Assembly: GCA_009911365.1 (NCBI GenBank)
Contig: QXXF01000024.1
Location: 24,441 to 88,440 of the forward strand
Direction of reading: 5' to 3'
DNA: 64,000 nt
Source of the DNA: Clostridiales bacterium
GTDB lineage: Bacteria > Bacillota > Clostridia > Peptostreptococcales > Anaerovoracaceae
Made by a program: the position numbers and the translations under genes. The notes beneath the pieces are model-generated. The model worked only from the letters and a program-made list of their open reading frames with translations. It made no database searches and had not been told where the DNA came from. Below are positions 44,075 through 52,658 of this stretch, piece by piece. Position 1 is the stretch's first letter, and every line of letters begins with the position of its first letter.

Positions 44075-44396
44075 AATCGCTTTTGCATGTCTTTTTTTGC
44101 AACATCCATATTACACCATAATTTGATGTAATTGTATATTAAAATTTAAAAAAATTACAAAAACAAGATTGTAGAAATAAATACAATAAAAGTCACAAAT
44201 GAAGAGCTATTTTAATTGTAGAAAACTGTATTCTTTTAATCTTTTTATTTTTCTAAAACTGTTCTCTATTTTACAAAAAATATAAGAAAAAATCGCAATA
44301 TGTTCTTAAATAAATAGTTATTTTTGTCTATTTATTTAATGGTATTTTTTCGGTATCCTAATGATAAGGAATTCCTTTACCTTTCTTATTAATGTA

Positions 44397-44476
44397 GGAA
44401 ATATTGTTTGTGATATTTCCAGAATGCCAATTAGGCCTGCTTTTTTGAGAAAGGATCCGCAAGGCGGCCTTGTTGG
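44397..44476 (+). repeat. Dispersed palindromic repeat, copy E
   Basis: The left hairpin GGAAATATTG-TTTG-TGATATTTCC (44397-44420) carries G-U pairs. The right outer stem CCAATTAGGCC (44427-44437) pairs with GGCCTTGTTGG (44466-44476), and GAGAAAGGATCCGC forms the core. It ends 38 bp before the ECF S-component start. The AT-rich stretch 44100-44396 before it holds no gene that I can support. Confidence 0.75.
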
Positions 44477-44514
44477 TGACACGGCAAATGAGTGATGAAA
44501 AGGAGAATGAAAAA

Positions 44515-45048
44515 ATGAACGTAAACATGAATCAAACAGTTTCCAGGAGCACGACAAAAACGCTGGTGATCAATGCTATGTTTATCGCCTTGACGCTGGT
44601 GGCGACCATGTTTATCAATATCCGCCTGCCCTTAGTTGGAAATGGGGGCCTGATCCATCTGGGCAATGTGCCGCTGTTCTTGGCCTCCTTTCTTTATGGC
44701 AGAAAAACGGGAGCTATTGCTGGTGCGTTTGGCATGGGGATGTTTGATTTGATTTCCGGGTGGACCGCATGGGCGCCCTTTACCTTTGTGATTGTAGGAG
44801 CCATGGGTTATATAGCGGGTCTAATTGTGGAAAAAGTGAGAATCAATAGGACTGCGGCCATGATCCTGGCTATTTTAGCGGCACTGGTGATCAAAGTCGT
44901 AGGTTATTATTTCACTGAGGTGCTTTTATTTCAAAACTGGATCGTGCCGCTGGGTTCCATTCCGGGAAACATTGTCCAAGTCGTGGTGGCAGGGATCATC
45001 GTCCTGCCTTTCGCGGGCCGGTTGAAATTGCTGGCTGATAAATTTTAA
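44515..45048 (+). CDS. ECF transporter S-component (vitamin uptake)
   Basis: A 177-residue membrane protein with about five to six hydrophobic segments. It captures a vitamin for an ECF importer whose energising module is encoded elsewhere. GGLIHLGNVPLFLASFLYG, AGAFGMGMFDLISGW and the C-terminal GNIVQVVVAGIIVLPFAGRL fit the PF12822-type S-components. ATG 44515 is used because AAAGGAG lies ten bases upstream. The vitamin is not certain. A PLP-dependent aminotransferase follows 21 bp downstream, so a pyridoxine-type substrate is possible but unproven. Confidence 0.85.
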   Translation: MNVNMNQTVSRSTTKTLVINAMFIALTLVATMFINIRLPLVGNGGLIHLGNVPLFLASFLYGRKTGAIAGAFGMGMFDLISGWTAWAPFTFVIVGAMGYIAGLIVEKVRINRTAAMILAILAALVIKVVGYYFTEVLLFQNWIVPLGSIPGNIVQVVVAGIIVLPFAGRLKLLADKF

Positions 45049-45069
45049 AAAGAGAAGGAGCGTGATGTT

Positions 45070-46206
45070 ATGTACAAGATCATGACTGCGGGGCCGACGC
45101 AGGTACGGGAAAATGTTCGTCAGGCCAGAAGCCTGGAAACGACCAATCCAGATCTGGACGAAGCTTTTTGCGAATTTTACAAGGAAACATGTGACCTATT
45201 GGAAGAGCTTCTCCATTCCAGTGGAACCGCTTATATTCTAGGCGGTGAAGGCATTTTAGGTTTGGAAGCCGCGTGCGCTTCCCTGACAGAGCCGGGGGAT
45301 CGGGTGCTGGTCCTGGACAATGGCATCTTTGGAAAGGGATTCGCTGATTTTGTCCGGATCTATGGCGGCGAGCCGGTGCTGTTCACTTCTGATTATCGCC
45401 GTCCGATTGATGTGGATCAGCTAAAAGCATTTTTGGAAAAAGATTCAGATTTCAAATATGCCACAGTTGTCCACTGCGACACACCTAGCGGCGTGCTCAA
45501 TGATGTTTCTCAAATCTGCCCGCTGCTGGCGGCCCAGGGGATCCTTTCCGTGGTGGACTCGGTGGCCGGCATGTTTGGCGAAGCCATTGATGTGGATGCG
45601 AGCAAGATTGACATTCTCTGCGGCGGCTCTCAAAAGGCTTTGTCAGCACCAGCTGGTTTGACCATGCTCTGGGTCAGCGATAAAGCCATGGCAGCCATGG
45701 AAAACCGAAGAACGCCCATCGCTTCCTTTTATGCCAATATCTTGACCTTCAAAACTTATTATGAAGACAAATGGTTCCCATATACCATGCCCATCAGCGA
45801 TATCAACGGCCTGCGGGCTGCGGTGGACAATGTGATGGCGGACAAGGACATCCTGCGGCGGCATGAAAAAATCGCCGCAGCCACCAGACAGGCTGTGGAA
45901 GAAGCAGGGCTGAAGCTTTACCTGGAAACAGGATTTTCCAATACAGTCACGGTCATCGAAGTGCCGGAAGGGCTGACAGATACGCAGATTTTATCCACCA
46001 TGCGGGAAAAGCATAACATCATGATTTCTGGGTGCTTTGATGTTCTGGCTGGGAAGGTGATCCGCATCGGACACATGGGTGAAAACGCCTGCGAGGAAGA
46101 CATGGCCCAGACGCTGGCGGCTATGGACGAGACGTTGGTGGAGCTGGGATGGCCGCTTGCCCGCGGAATGAAGGATACGTTTTTACGGCTCATGGAAAAA
46201 GAATAA
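45070..46206 (+). CDS. Class V aminotransferase (alanine-glyoxylate/serine-pyruvate type)
   Basis: A soluble PLP enzyme of 378 residues. It has MTAGPTQVRENV near the N-terminus, the PLP-binding LGGEGILGLEAACASL, VDSVAGMFGE with the cofactor Asp and the Schiff-base Lys in CGGSQKALSAPAG. This matches the alanine-glyoxylate, serine-pyruvate and 2-aminoethylphosphonate aminotransferase group; the true substrate cannot be read from sequence. GGAG precedes ATG 45070, 21 bp after the ECF S-component gene, so the two are likely co-transcribed. Confidence 0.88.
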   Translation: MYKIMTAGPTQVRENVRQARSLETTNPDLDEAFCEFYKETCDLLEELLHSSGTAYILGGEGILGLEAACASLTEPGDRVLVLDNGIFGKGFADFVRIYGGEPVLFTSDYRRPIDVDQLKAFLEKDSDFKYATVVHCDTPSGVLNDVSQICPLLAAQGILSVVDSVAGMFGEAIDVDASKIDILCGGSQKALSAPAGLTMLWVSDKAMAAMENRRTPIASFYANILTFKTYYEDKWFPYTMPISDINGLRAAVDNVMADKDILRRHEKIAAATRQAVEEAGLKLYLETGFSNTVTVIEVPEGLTDTQILSTMREKHNIMISGCFDVLAGKVIRIGHMGENACEEDMAQTLAAMDETLVELGWPLARGMKDTFLRLMEKE

Positions 46207-46252
46207 TCAAGAGCATTTTACTGTTTGCCAGCACCCTAAAGCAAATGATTTG

Positions 46253-46261
46253 TGCTATACT
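46253..46261 (+). promoter_or_regulatory. Extended -10 promoter of the LuxR-type gene
   Basis: TGC-TATACT is an extended -10 element; a good -35 is not visible at the right distance. Confidence 0.4.
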
Positions 46262-46291
46262 GTCATTAATCCATGGGTGCGAGGTGCAGAA

Positions 46292-47263
46292 ATGTATATA
46301 AGCGTGGTTTTTATAGGCTATATCTGCGCGCTGTTCATTGCCATGACAGGAATCGCTTTGATTGGCCTCACAATTATGAAGAGCAGGACAGAAACGACTG
46401 ACGCATTCAAAAGCGTTCGGAACTTTTCTTTTGCCATCTTGGCATTCTGCTTGTGGCATTTTTTCTACTATTGCAGAGAAAATTTGCTGGCCATATATGA
46501 AATAGGAACGTTAGGCAGGGTACTGGACTATGCTTTAGTTGGAGTCATTATGCCTGCCTGGCTTTTCGCACTATCCCATTTTGGGAGCCGGATGGCCTGG
46601 CTGCGCAAGACGGTGCTCGGCTTGGCCCTGGCGGGGGTCTCGGCGGGTATTGTGATGGCGTGTGCGTATACGGATCCTTATTACTACATTAAAAATGAGG
46701 CCGCGAGAATGTTCAATATGATTTTCTTTGCGGCAGTTGGGAGCATGACCCTCGTAGTGTGCGGGGTAGCTGCGGTAAAGCTTTTGCGGCAAGGGATATC
46801 AGTTTTAAGAAGAAATTATCTTCTGGTCACATCGATGGCCCTGGCTCTTTGGAGCGTCAACCAGACGATCTTAAACATTCAGCTTTCCCTGGGGAAATTC
46901 GGTATATCCGCATGGCAGGTGGAGCGATTCGAGCCAGCGGGGCCTCTGATGTCCATCATTTCTTTTGCGACCTTGCTCTTTATTTTCAAAGAGGATTTTA
47001 GCCCCATATATTTCCCAAATGAACACCAGAATGTGGAAAACCAGGTGAAAGTCGTGGCTCAGGAATTCGGACTTACAGAAAGAGAGTTTGAAATTTTAGC
47101 CTTGCTGTATGAAGGTGACACGAATCAGAGCATTGCGGATCAACTGGTCATTTCCATCAACACCGTAAAACGTCATATCCAGAACATATACAAAAAGCTG
47201 AGCGTTTCAAGCCGGGTAGAACTGGTCCATGTGATCAATTCCCAAAATCACCTGAACAGGTGA
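46292..47263 (+). CDS. Membrane-anchored LuxR-type regulator
   Basis: A 323-residue protein. The first ~235 residues hold about seven hydrophobic segments (beginning MYISVVFIGYICALFIAMTG). A short linker leads to a GerE/LuxR helix-turn-helix at ~260-320 (FGLTEREFEILALLYEGDTN, IADQLVISINTVKRHIQNIY). There is no receiver or kinase domain, so the membrane part itself probably senses the signal. ATG 46292 has GAGG seven bases upstream; an earlier in-frame ATG at 46250 lies over the promoter. The adjacent esterase lipoprotein is a plausible target, by position only. Confidence 0.85.
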   Translation: MYISVVFIGYICALFIAMTGIALIGLTIMKSRTETTDAFKSVRNFSFAILAFCLWHFFYYCRENLLAIYEIGTLGRVLDYALVGVIMPAWLFALSHFGSRMAWLRKTVLGLALAGVSAGIVMACAYTDPYYYIKNEAARMFNMIFFAAVGSMTLVVCGVAAVKLLRQGISVLRRNYLLVTSMALALWSVNQTILNIQLSLGKFGISAWQVERFEPAGPLMSIISFATLLFIFKEDFSPIYFPNEHQNVENQVKVVAQEFGLTEREFEILALLYEGDTNQSIADQLVISINTVKRHIQNIYKKLSVSSRVELVHVINSQNHLNR

Positions 47264-47276
47264 TAGCCAAAAATAG

Positions 47277-47327
47277 CCTCCTTTATTAAGATCAAAGCGC
47301 AAAGAACAATGATAAAGGAGGTTTTTT
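47277..47327 (+). terminator. Hairpin acting as terminator and covering the next ribosome binding site
   Basis: CCTCCTTTATTA (47277-47288) pairs with TGATAAAGGAGG (47310-47321), and TTTTTT follows. The 3' arm contains the GGAGG Shine-Dalgarno sequence of the esterase gene, whose ATG is nine bases on. Confidence 0.8.
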
Positions 47328-47330
47328 ATT

Positions 47331-48980
47331 ATGCAAAAATGGTGGTGTTTTTTAGTAGTATTGGCATTAGGCGTGACAATGGCCTTTACAGGATGCGGGC
47401 AAAGCGGCAGCACGGATGAAGGTGGCGAGGAGAGCATGACAGCCAAGTGTTACAATGGAAACTTTAAAGGGGTCAAGGAGGACAACGGCGTGATGGCCTT
47501 TAAAGGCATTCCTTATGCCAAAGCTCCCACAGGCGATCTGCGGTGGAAGGCTCCGGAGGCAGTAGAAGAAAGCGATGAAGAATTCGATGCGTCAGAGTTT
47601 GGAAACAGTGCGATACAAACCCAGTGGCATTCAGAAGCAGCGTCTTACCACACAGTCAGCGAAGACTGTCTGACATTGAATGTGTGGACAAAAGATTTAA
47701 AAGAAACAAACAAACCAGTCATGTTCTACATACATGGCGGCGGCTATGCCTGGGGCGGGACAGCTGACCCGCTTTACAACGGAAAACACATGATAGAAGA
47801 ACACGAAGACATGATCGTAGTGACTTGCAATTATCGGTTAGGTGCCATGGGTTTTGCGGACTTCAGCGACGTGCCAGGAGGAGAAGCGTTTCCAGACAGC
47901 GGCCACCTGGGAGTGCTGGACCTGATCCAGGGATTAAAATGGGTAAAGCAGAACATAAAAAGCTTTGGCGGCGACCCTGAAAACATCACTTTGTTTGGAG
48001 AATCCGCGGGAAGCGGTCTGATATCTACGCTTTTAGTGGTGGATGAAGCTCAGGGGTTGTTCCAAAAGGCCATTGCCCAAAGCGGTTCCCTCAATTTGCT
48101 GTGCACAAAAGAAGAGTATGATGAAAGCGGACAGACTGCGCTGCTGTTAAAGCAAGCGGGCGCTAAGACCATGGATGATCTGATGGCAATTCCAGAGGAA
48201 AAGCTGATAGAAATCTATCGCAGCTATGACAAAGAAGGAAATTGCGTGGGCGATATTAATAACAAGCCTCTTAGAGACGGAGATTTTATTCCTGAAGATC
48301 CATACAAAGCGCTTGCTAATGGTGCCTCCAAAGATGTGAAAGTCATGATCGGGACCAACAGCGATGAGTTCAGATACTGGATCAACGAACAGGGCGATGT
48401 GGAAATGTCAGAAATGGACGAAGCGGGCATCCAGGAAAATCTGAAAAATTTTGAGGACCGGTTTCTGGCAAACAAGTACAACGCGGCGATGGATGTAGCC
48501 ACTAAAGACGAACAGAAAATGCTGAACGAATTCCTGAAAATAGTTGACGAAGATGAGGATATTTGGAAGCGTACGGAAATGGCTAACGAAATGTGCTTCC
48601 GTCTTCCAAGCATCGATACAGCATACAGCCATGCGAAAGGCGGTGGCGACACTTATATGTACTACTTCTGCAAGAAGTCGGATAACTTTGATTTTATAGG
48701 CTCCTGTCATGCTTCAGAAGTGGCTTATGTGTTCCACAATCTTGATGAAACGATTTTTTCCGGGACCGTGGATAAAGGACTCGCAGACAAGATGTGCAGC
48801 GCATGGGCCAATTTCGCAAAGACTGGAGATCCCAGCATCGACGATGCGCAATGGACTCTGTACGGCGATGAACGAGACACAATGGTAATAGGCGATGATT
48901 GTTCCATGAAGACGGAAAAGGATCCGCTGAAAGAGCAAAGAGAGTTGCTTGCGCCATTTGTGAAGTACTATTTGAAGTAG
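47331..48980 (+). CDS. Type B carboxylesterase lipoprotein
   Basis: A 549-residue alpha/beta hydrolase of the carboxylesterase/para-nitrobenzyl esterase family. The lipoprotein signal is MQKWWCFLVVLALGVTMAFT, with the lipidated Cys in FTGC, so it is anchored outside the membrane. Catalytic features are the oxyanion hole YIHGGGYAWG, nucleophile Ser in LFGESAGSG and a His late in the chain (SCHASEVAYVF). Natural substrates are unknown. The strong ribosome binding site is buried in the hairpin at 47277-47321, so expression is probably from read-through. Confidence 0.9.
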   Translation: MQKWWCFLVVLALGVTMAFTGCGQSGSTDEGGEESMTAKCYNGNFKGVKEDNGVMAFKGIPYAKAPTGDLRWKAPEAVEESDEEFDASEFGNSAIQTQWHSEAASYHTVSEDCLTLNVWTKDLKETNKPVMFYIHGGGYAWGGTADPLYNGKHMIEEHEDMIVVTCNYRLGAMGFADFSDVPGGEAFPDSGHLGVLDLIQGLKWVKQNIKSFGGDPENITLFGESAGSGLISTLLVVDEAQGLFQKAIAQSGSLNLLCTKEEYDESGQTALLLKQAGAKTMDDLMAIPEEKLIEIYRSYDKEGNCVGDINNKPLRDGDFIPEDPYKALANGASKDVKVMIGTNSDEFRYWINEQGDVEMSEMDEAGIQENLKNFEDRFLANKYNAAMDVATKDEQKMLNEFLKIVDEDEDIWKRTEMANEMCFRLPSIDTAYSHAKGGGDTYMYYFCKKSDNFDFIGSCHASEVAYVFHNLDETIFSGTVDKGLADKMCSAWANFAKTGDPSIDDAQWTLYGDERDTMVIGDDCSMKTEKDPLKEQRELLAPFVKYYLK

Positions 48981-49009
48981 ACAATCCAAATGCGTCAGTG
49001 GATGAAAGG

Positions 49010-49039
49010 CAGAGCTTTCCCAAAAGGCTCTGTTTTTTC
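49010..49039 (+). terminator. Terminator after the esterase gene
   Basis: CAGAGCTTT pairs with AAAAGGCTCTG, followed by six T. Confidence 0.8.
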
Positions 49040-49185
49040 TTGCTTCCTGAACAAGAGGCTTCCAAATATTTCTCTAACCAGCATTTGATAAAGAATAAAA
49101 CCTTTCATATAATTCGTTTATCCATAGGTTGTGGAGAAAGGCCATGGATGGACCAAGAAACGCGCGAAACAGATAGGAGAGAAAC

Positions 49186-49677
49186 ATGCCCAAGCAAAGG
49201 ATCACAAAACAAATGGTAATGGACGCTGCTTTTGAAATCGCCAAAATGGATGGGATGGAGCAGGTTCTGGTAAAAAACATCGCCAAAAGGCTGGGCTGCT
49301 CAGTGTAGCTGATTTACAGCTATTGCAGCAATATGGAAGGTTTGCGCCAGGACGTGGAACAAAAAGTCAGATGCTTTGTAACAGAGTATGTGGCAGGGCA
49401 TATGGATCAGGCCAATCTGTTTTGCGGCACCGGGCAGGCGTATATTCAACTGGCAAAAGAGGAGCCCCATCTTTTCAAAATATTTACCCTGCATCAGAGA
49501 AATGGGATCAGCCTGCGGCGCGCTGAGGAGCTGCATTCGAACATGCTGATTTACACCATGGGCCTGAGTACCATTTTTTCCATGACCACTCCAGGGATTT
49601 CTACAGAGGAAATTTGCATGCGGCAGGAAATGGCCTATGAAGCTTTTCTGAAACAGGTGTTGAAGGAAGACGGGTGA
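49186..49677 (+). pseudogene. TetR-family regulator interrupted by an amber codon
   Basis: The 163-codon frame starts at ATG 49186 behind AGGAGAG. The N-terminal helix-turn-helix reads RITKQMVMDAAFEIAKMDGM and VKNIAKRLGCSV, then TAG (49306-49308), then LIYSYCSNMEGLRQDVEQKV in the same frame. Related proteins have Gln at this place, one C-to-T change from TAG. The stop falls inside the DNA-recognition helix, so the product cannot bind DNA. The C-terminal ligand domain is otherwise intact, indicating recent inactivation. Confidence 0.85.
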
Positions 49678-49828
49678 CAGCGGCGGGCGAATGTTTGCCC
49701 CTGCTTTGATTTTTCACTTGCGATATCGCCCTTTCCAGCCTATTCTTTACACAGGAAATCGCAGATTTAAATTGCAGTCAGCGACAAAATATGATACATT
49801 AAAAAGAAAAAGGCATATGAGGGGCAAA

Positions 49829-51484
49829 ATGAAAAACAAAAACAGTATCAAAACAAAAATAGGAATATTGATTATCGTTGTGTTTTTAGCTATTGCGCTG
49901 CTTACCGTCTGCATTGCCAGCGGGTTGGGGAAAATAAAAGAAAATAACAAGCAGATCAGCAATGCGACAAAATTGTACACAACAGCTCTAGAGAGCGAAA
50001 AAGGACATTACTCGTGGGTGGAAAATCTTGGATCTGCCTTAAATTTTGGCACGGAATTTACAGGCAGCAAGGACGATACCAGTTGTGTGTTGGGAAAATG
50101 GCTGTATTCGGAAACAAGTTCCGGAAATGAAAAGGTCGAGCAGCTGAAGCGAGAGATGAAAGACCTTCATAAAGAAATACATGCCTCCGCGGAGGAAGCC
50201 TTGACCTTGAAAAAGAGAGACAAAGCGGCGGCCGAGGATTTATACATAAATACAATCAAGGAAAATATCGCGCAACTGGTGGAGAAGCTGGATAGTGTCA
50301 TTGAAATCGAACAGACAATGATTGCCGAGGCGAAAGCGGGAATGGACAGCACGATCAGATACACGTTTATCATTGTGAGCATTGCGATCCTGCTGATCAT
50401 TGTGATTTGTATCATCATGATCACATATGTGACAAAAGGCGTGATCAATCCATTGATTTTGATTACGGATAACAGCAAAAAGCTGGCAGAAGGCGATTTG
50501 AATTTCCAGATCGATATTCAGAGCGACAATGAGGTAGGTGAGCTGGCCAGCGCATTAAATACTTCTGTCTCAGAGCTTGCCTCATATGTCGGGACCATTC
50601 AGCGGTCCATGGAAAAATTGGCGGCCAGAGACCTAAATATTGAACATCAGGATGCGTTTAAGGGAGAATTTTCTTTGATCCAGAAATCCATTCATTCATT
50701 GATCGGCTCTCTGAACAGCGCGTTCAGCAAGATTCAGGATGCTTCGTTTTCCGTGAAGGGTGCTGCGGAGCAATTGACAGGTAACACGCATCTTCTGGCG
50801 CAGGGCTCTACTGAACAGGCAAGTACCTCAGAAGGATTGGCCTCAACGCTTAACGAAATTTCCCAGCAGGTAAAAGAAACCGCTTCTGTTGCTGAGAACG
50901 CGAAAATTCAGGCAGATCATGTCAGCGAGGAAATGCTGGATAGCAACCGGAAAATGGAAGAACTGGTGCTGGCTATGAAAGAGATGACGCAGCATTCAAA
51001 GGAAATCGAAAAAATCATACATACCATTGAGGATATCTCGTTCCAGACAAACATTCTGGCATTGAACGCAGCGGTAGAGGCGGCTCGTGCTGGAGAGGCA
51101 GGGAAAGGATTCGCTGTGGTTGCCGATGAGGTTAGAAATCTAGCATCAAGAAGCGCTCAAGCGTCGCAGGATACAGCAGCGTTGATAACAAGCTCCATCA
51201 CGGCAATTGAAAAAGGTGTGCTGATTGCCAACGAGACCGCTGAAAATTTGGAGAATACTGTGGAACACGCCAGAGAATTCACAAGAACGATCGGCAATAT
51301 TTCAGATATCGCATCAGAAGAAGCGGTTTCCATCGCATCAGTCACGGAAGGCGTTTCCCAAATCGCTTCTGTAATCAATTCCAATTCAGCTACGCTGGAA
51401 GAAAGCGCGGCTTCCAGTCAGGAGATGTCCACCGTAGCGAAGCGGCTGGATGATTTAGTAAGAGAATTTAAGCTGAGATCTTAA
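49829..51484 (+). CDS. Methyl-accepting chemotaxis protein with an extracellular CZB-like zinc site
   Basis: A 551-residue chemoreceptor with membrane helices at ~10-31 and ~177-200. The helical sensor between them has the residues of a chemoreceptor zinc-binding (CZB) domain: His60 in GHYSW, Cys86 in CVLGKWLY, and His114 and His118 in LHKEIH, a 3-His/1-Cys set. HAMP (~200-255) and the signalling domain follow, with [22 protein letters not shown] domains are usually cytoplasmic; here the topology puts it outside. ATG 49829 is preferred (GAGGGG just upstream); ATG 49817 is also possible. It is monocistronic. Confidence 0.9.
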   Translation: MKNKNSIKTKIGILIIVVFLAIALLTVCIASGLGKIKENNKQISNATKLYTTALESEKGHYSWVENLGSALNFGTEFTGSKDDTSCVLGKWLYSETSSGNEKVEQLKREMKDLHKEIHASAEEALTLKKRDKAAAEDLYINTIKENIAQLVEKLDSVIEIEQTMIAEAKAGMDSTIRYTFIIVSIAILLIIVICIIMITYVTKGVINPLILITDNSKKLAEGDLNFQIDIQSDNEVGELASALNTSVSELASYVGTIQRSMEKLAARDLNIEHQDAFKGEFSLIQKSIHSLIGSLNSAFSKIQDASFSVKGAAEQLTGNTHLLAQGSTEQASTSEGLASTLNEISQQVKETASVAENAKIQADHVSEEMLDSNRKMEELVLAMKEMTQHSKEIEKIIHTIEDISFQTNILALNAAVEAARAGEAGKGFAVVADEVRNLASRSAQASQDTAALITSSITAIEKGVLIANETAENLENTVEHAREFTRTIGNISDIASEEAVSIASVTEGVSQIASVINSNSATLEESAASSQEMSTVAKRLDDLVREFKLRS

Positions 51485-51526
51485 ACCTAATTGTTTTCAA
51501 GTTCCGTGAATAGCTGTATGTTACGC

Positions 51527-51577
51527 ATGACCTCCATAAACTTATCTTTAGAGTAAGAACAAGTTTATGGAGGTCAT
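51527..51577 (+). terminator. Long perfect hairpin after the chemoreceptor
   Basis: ATGACCTCCATAAACTT (51527-51543) is the exact complement of AAGTTTATGGAGGTCAT (51561-51577), 17 bp, with further pairing of CTTA and TAAG inside. Only CGTTT follows, so it is a T-poor terminator. Confidence 0.65.
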
Positions 51578-51606
51578 CGTTTACCCTGAAGCACGCTAAA
51601 AAAGCC

Positions 51607-51635
51607 TTGACACTTTCACCAAAATATGCAATATT
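51607..51635 (+). promoter_or_regulatory. Promoter of nadABC
   Basis: Perfect TTGACA (51607-51612), 17-bp spacer, weaker -10 AATATT (51630-51635). Confidence 0.55.
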
Positions 51636-51675
51636 AGAATTAGTATGTTTCACAGAAAAACTTAGGAGAGGAACA

Positions 51676-52584
51676 ATGGCAGAAATCGAGAATCGGATTA
51701 AACGATTAAAAGAAGAAAAGGATGTGCTGATCTTGGCACATTATTATGTAGATGAAGAGGTTCAGAAAATCGCCGACTGTGTGGGCGATTCTTACTACCT
51801 CAGTGAAAAAGCGGTAGGGGCGAAAGAAAAGGTGATTCTGTTCTGTGGCGTGTCCTTTATGGGAGAAAGCGCAAAGATCCTCAACCCGGACAAGCTGGTG
51901 CTGATGCCGGACATGGAGGCGGATTGCCCTATGGCTCACATGGGTGCGGTAGAACGTATTGAGAAAGCTAAAGCAGAATACGAAGATCTGGCAGTAGTTT
52001 GTTACATTAACTCCACAGCAGAGTTAAAGCGGCACTGCGATGTGTGCGTGACATCCTCCAATGCCATGAAAATCGTGAACGCACTGCCGAACAAGAACAT
52101 TCTGTTTGTTCCTGACGAAAATTTAGGGCGGTATATCGCTTCCAAGCTGCCCGATAAAAATTTCATTTTTAACGATGGATATTGCTACGTTCACAAGGAA
52201 ATCACGAAACAAGATGTGTTAGCAGCAAAGGACAAGTGGCCTCAGGCAGAAGTATTGGCTCACCCAGAATGTACCATGGCAGTTTTGGAAGAAGCTGACT
52301 ACATAGGCAGTACCTCTGGTATCATTGCGAGGGCTGGTGAAAGCAGTGCGCAGGAGTTCATCATTTGCACGGAGACAGGCGTATTCTACGAGCTGCGGAA
52401 AAACAATCCTCATAAAATTTTCCACCCAGCCAAGGAACAGCAGGTTTGCGAGGGCATGAAAAAAGTTACTTTGGAAAAAGTACTGAAGGTTTTGGAAAAT
52501 ATGGACCAGACCATAGAAATGAAGGAAGACATCAGGAAAGAGGCGCAAAGGCCCCTGAGCCGTATGCTGGAACTAGCAAAGTAA
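51676..52584 (+). CDS. nadA: Quinolinate synthase
   Basis: A [4Fe-4S] enzyme of 302 residues that condenses iminoaspartate with dihydroxyacetone phosphate to quinolinate, the NAD precursor. The three cluster cysteines are in LFCGVSFMGES, AHPECTM and VCEGMKKVT. LILAHYYVDEEVQ and VTSSNAMKIV are typical. AGGAGAGG precedes ATG 51676. It is first in nadA-nadB-nadC, which makes the whole pathway from aspartate to nicotinate mononucleotide. Confidence 0.95.
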   Translation: MAEIENRIKRLKEEKDVLILAHYYVDEEVQKIADCVGDSYYLSEKAVGAKEKVILFCGVSFMGESAKILNPDKLVLMPDMEADCPMAHMGAVERIEKAKAEYEDLAVVCYINSTAELKRHCDVCVTSSNAMKIVNALPNKNILFVPDENLGRYIASKLPDKNFIFNDGYCYVHKEITKQDVLAAKDKWPQAEVLAHPECTMAVLEEADYIGSTSGIIARAGESSAQEFIICTETGVFYELRKNNPHKIFHPAKEQQVCEGMKKVTLEKVLKVLENMDQTIEMKEDIRKEAQRPLSRMLELAK

Positions 52585-52658
52585 CAAAAGGAACGATCGC
52601 GAAACAAGATCATTCTTAATATCCATATAGAACGCACGATCGCAATTGGGAGATCATT

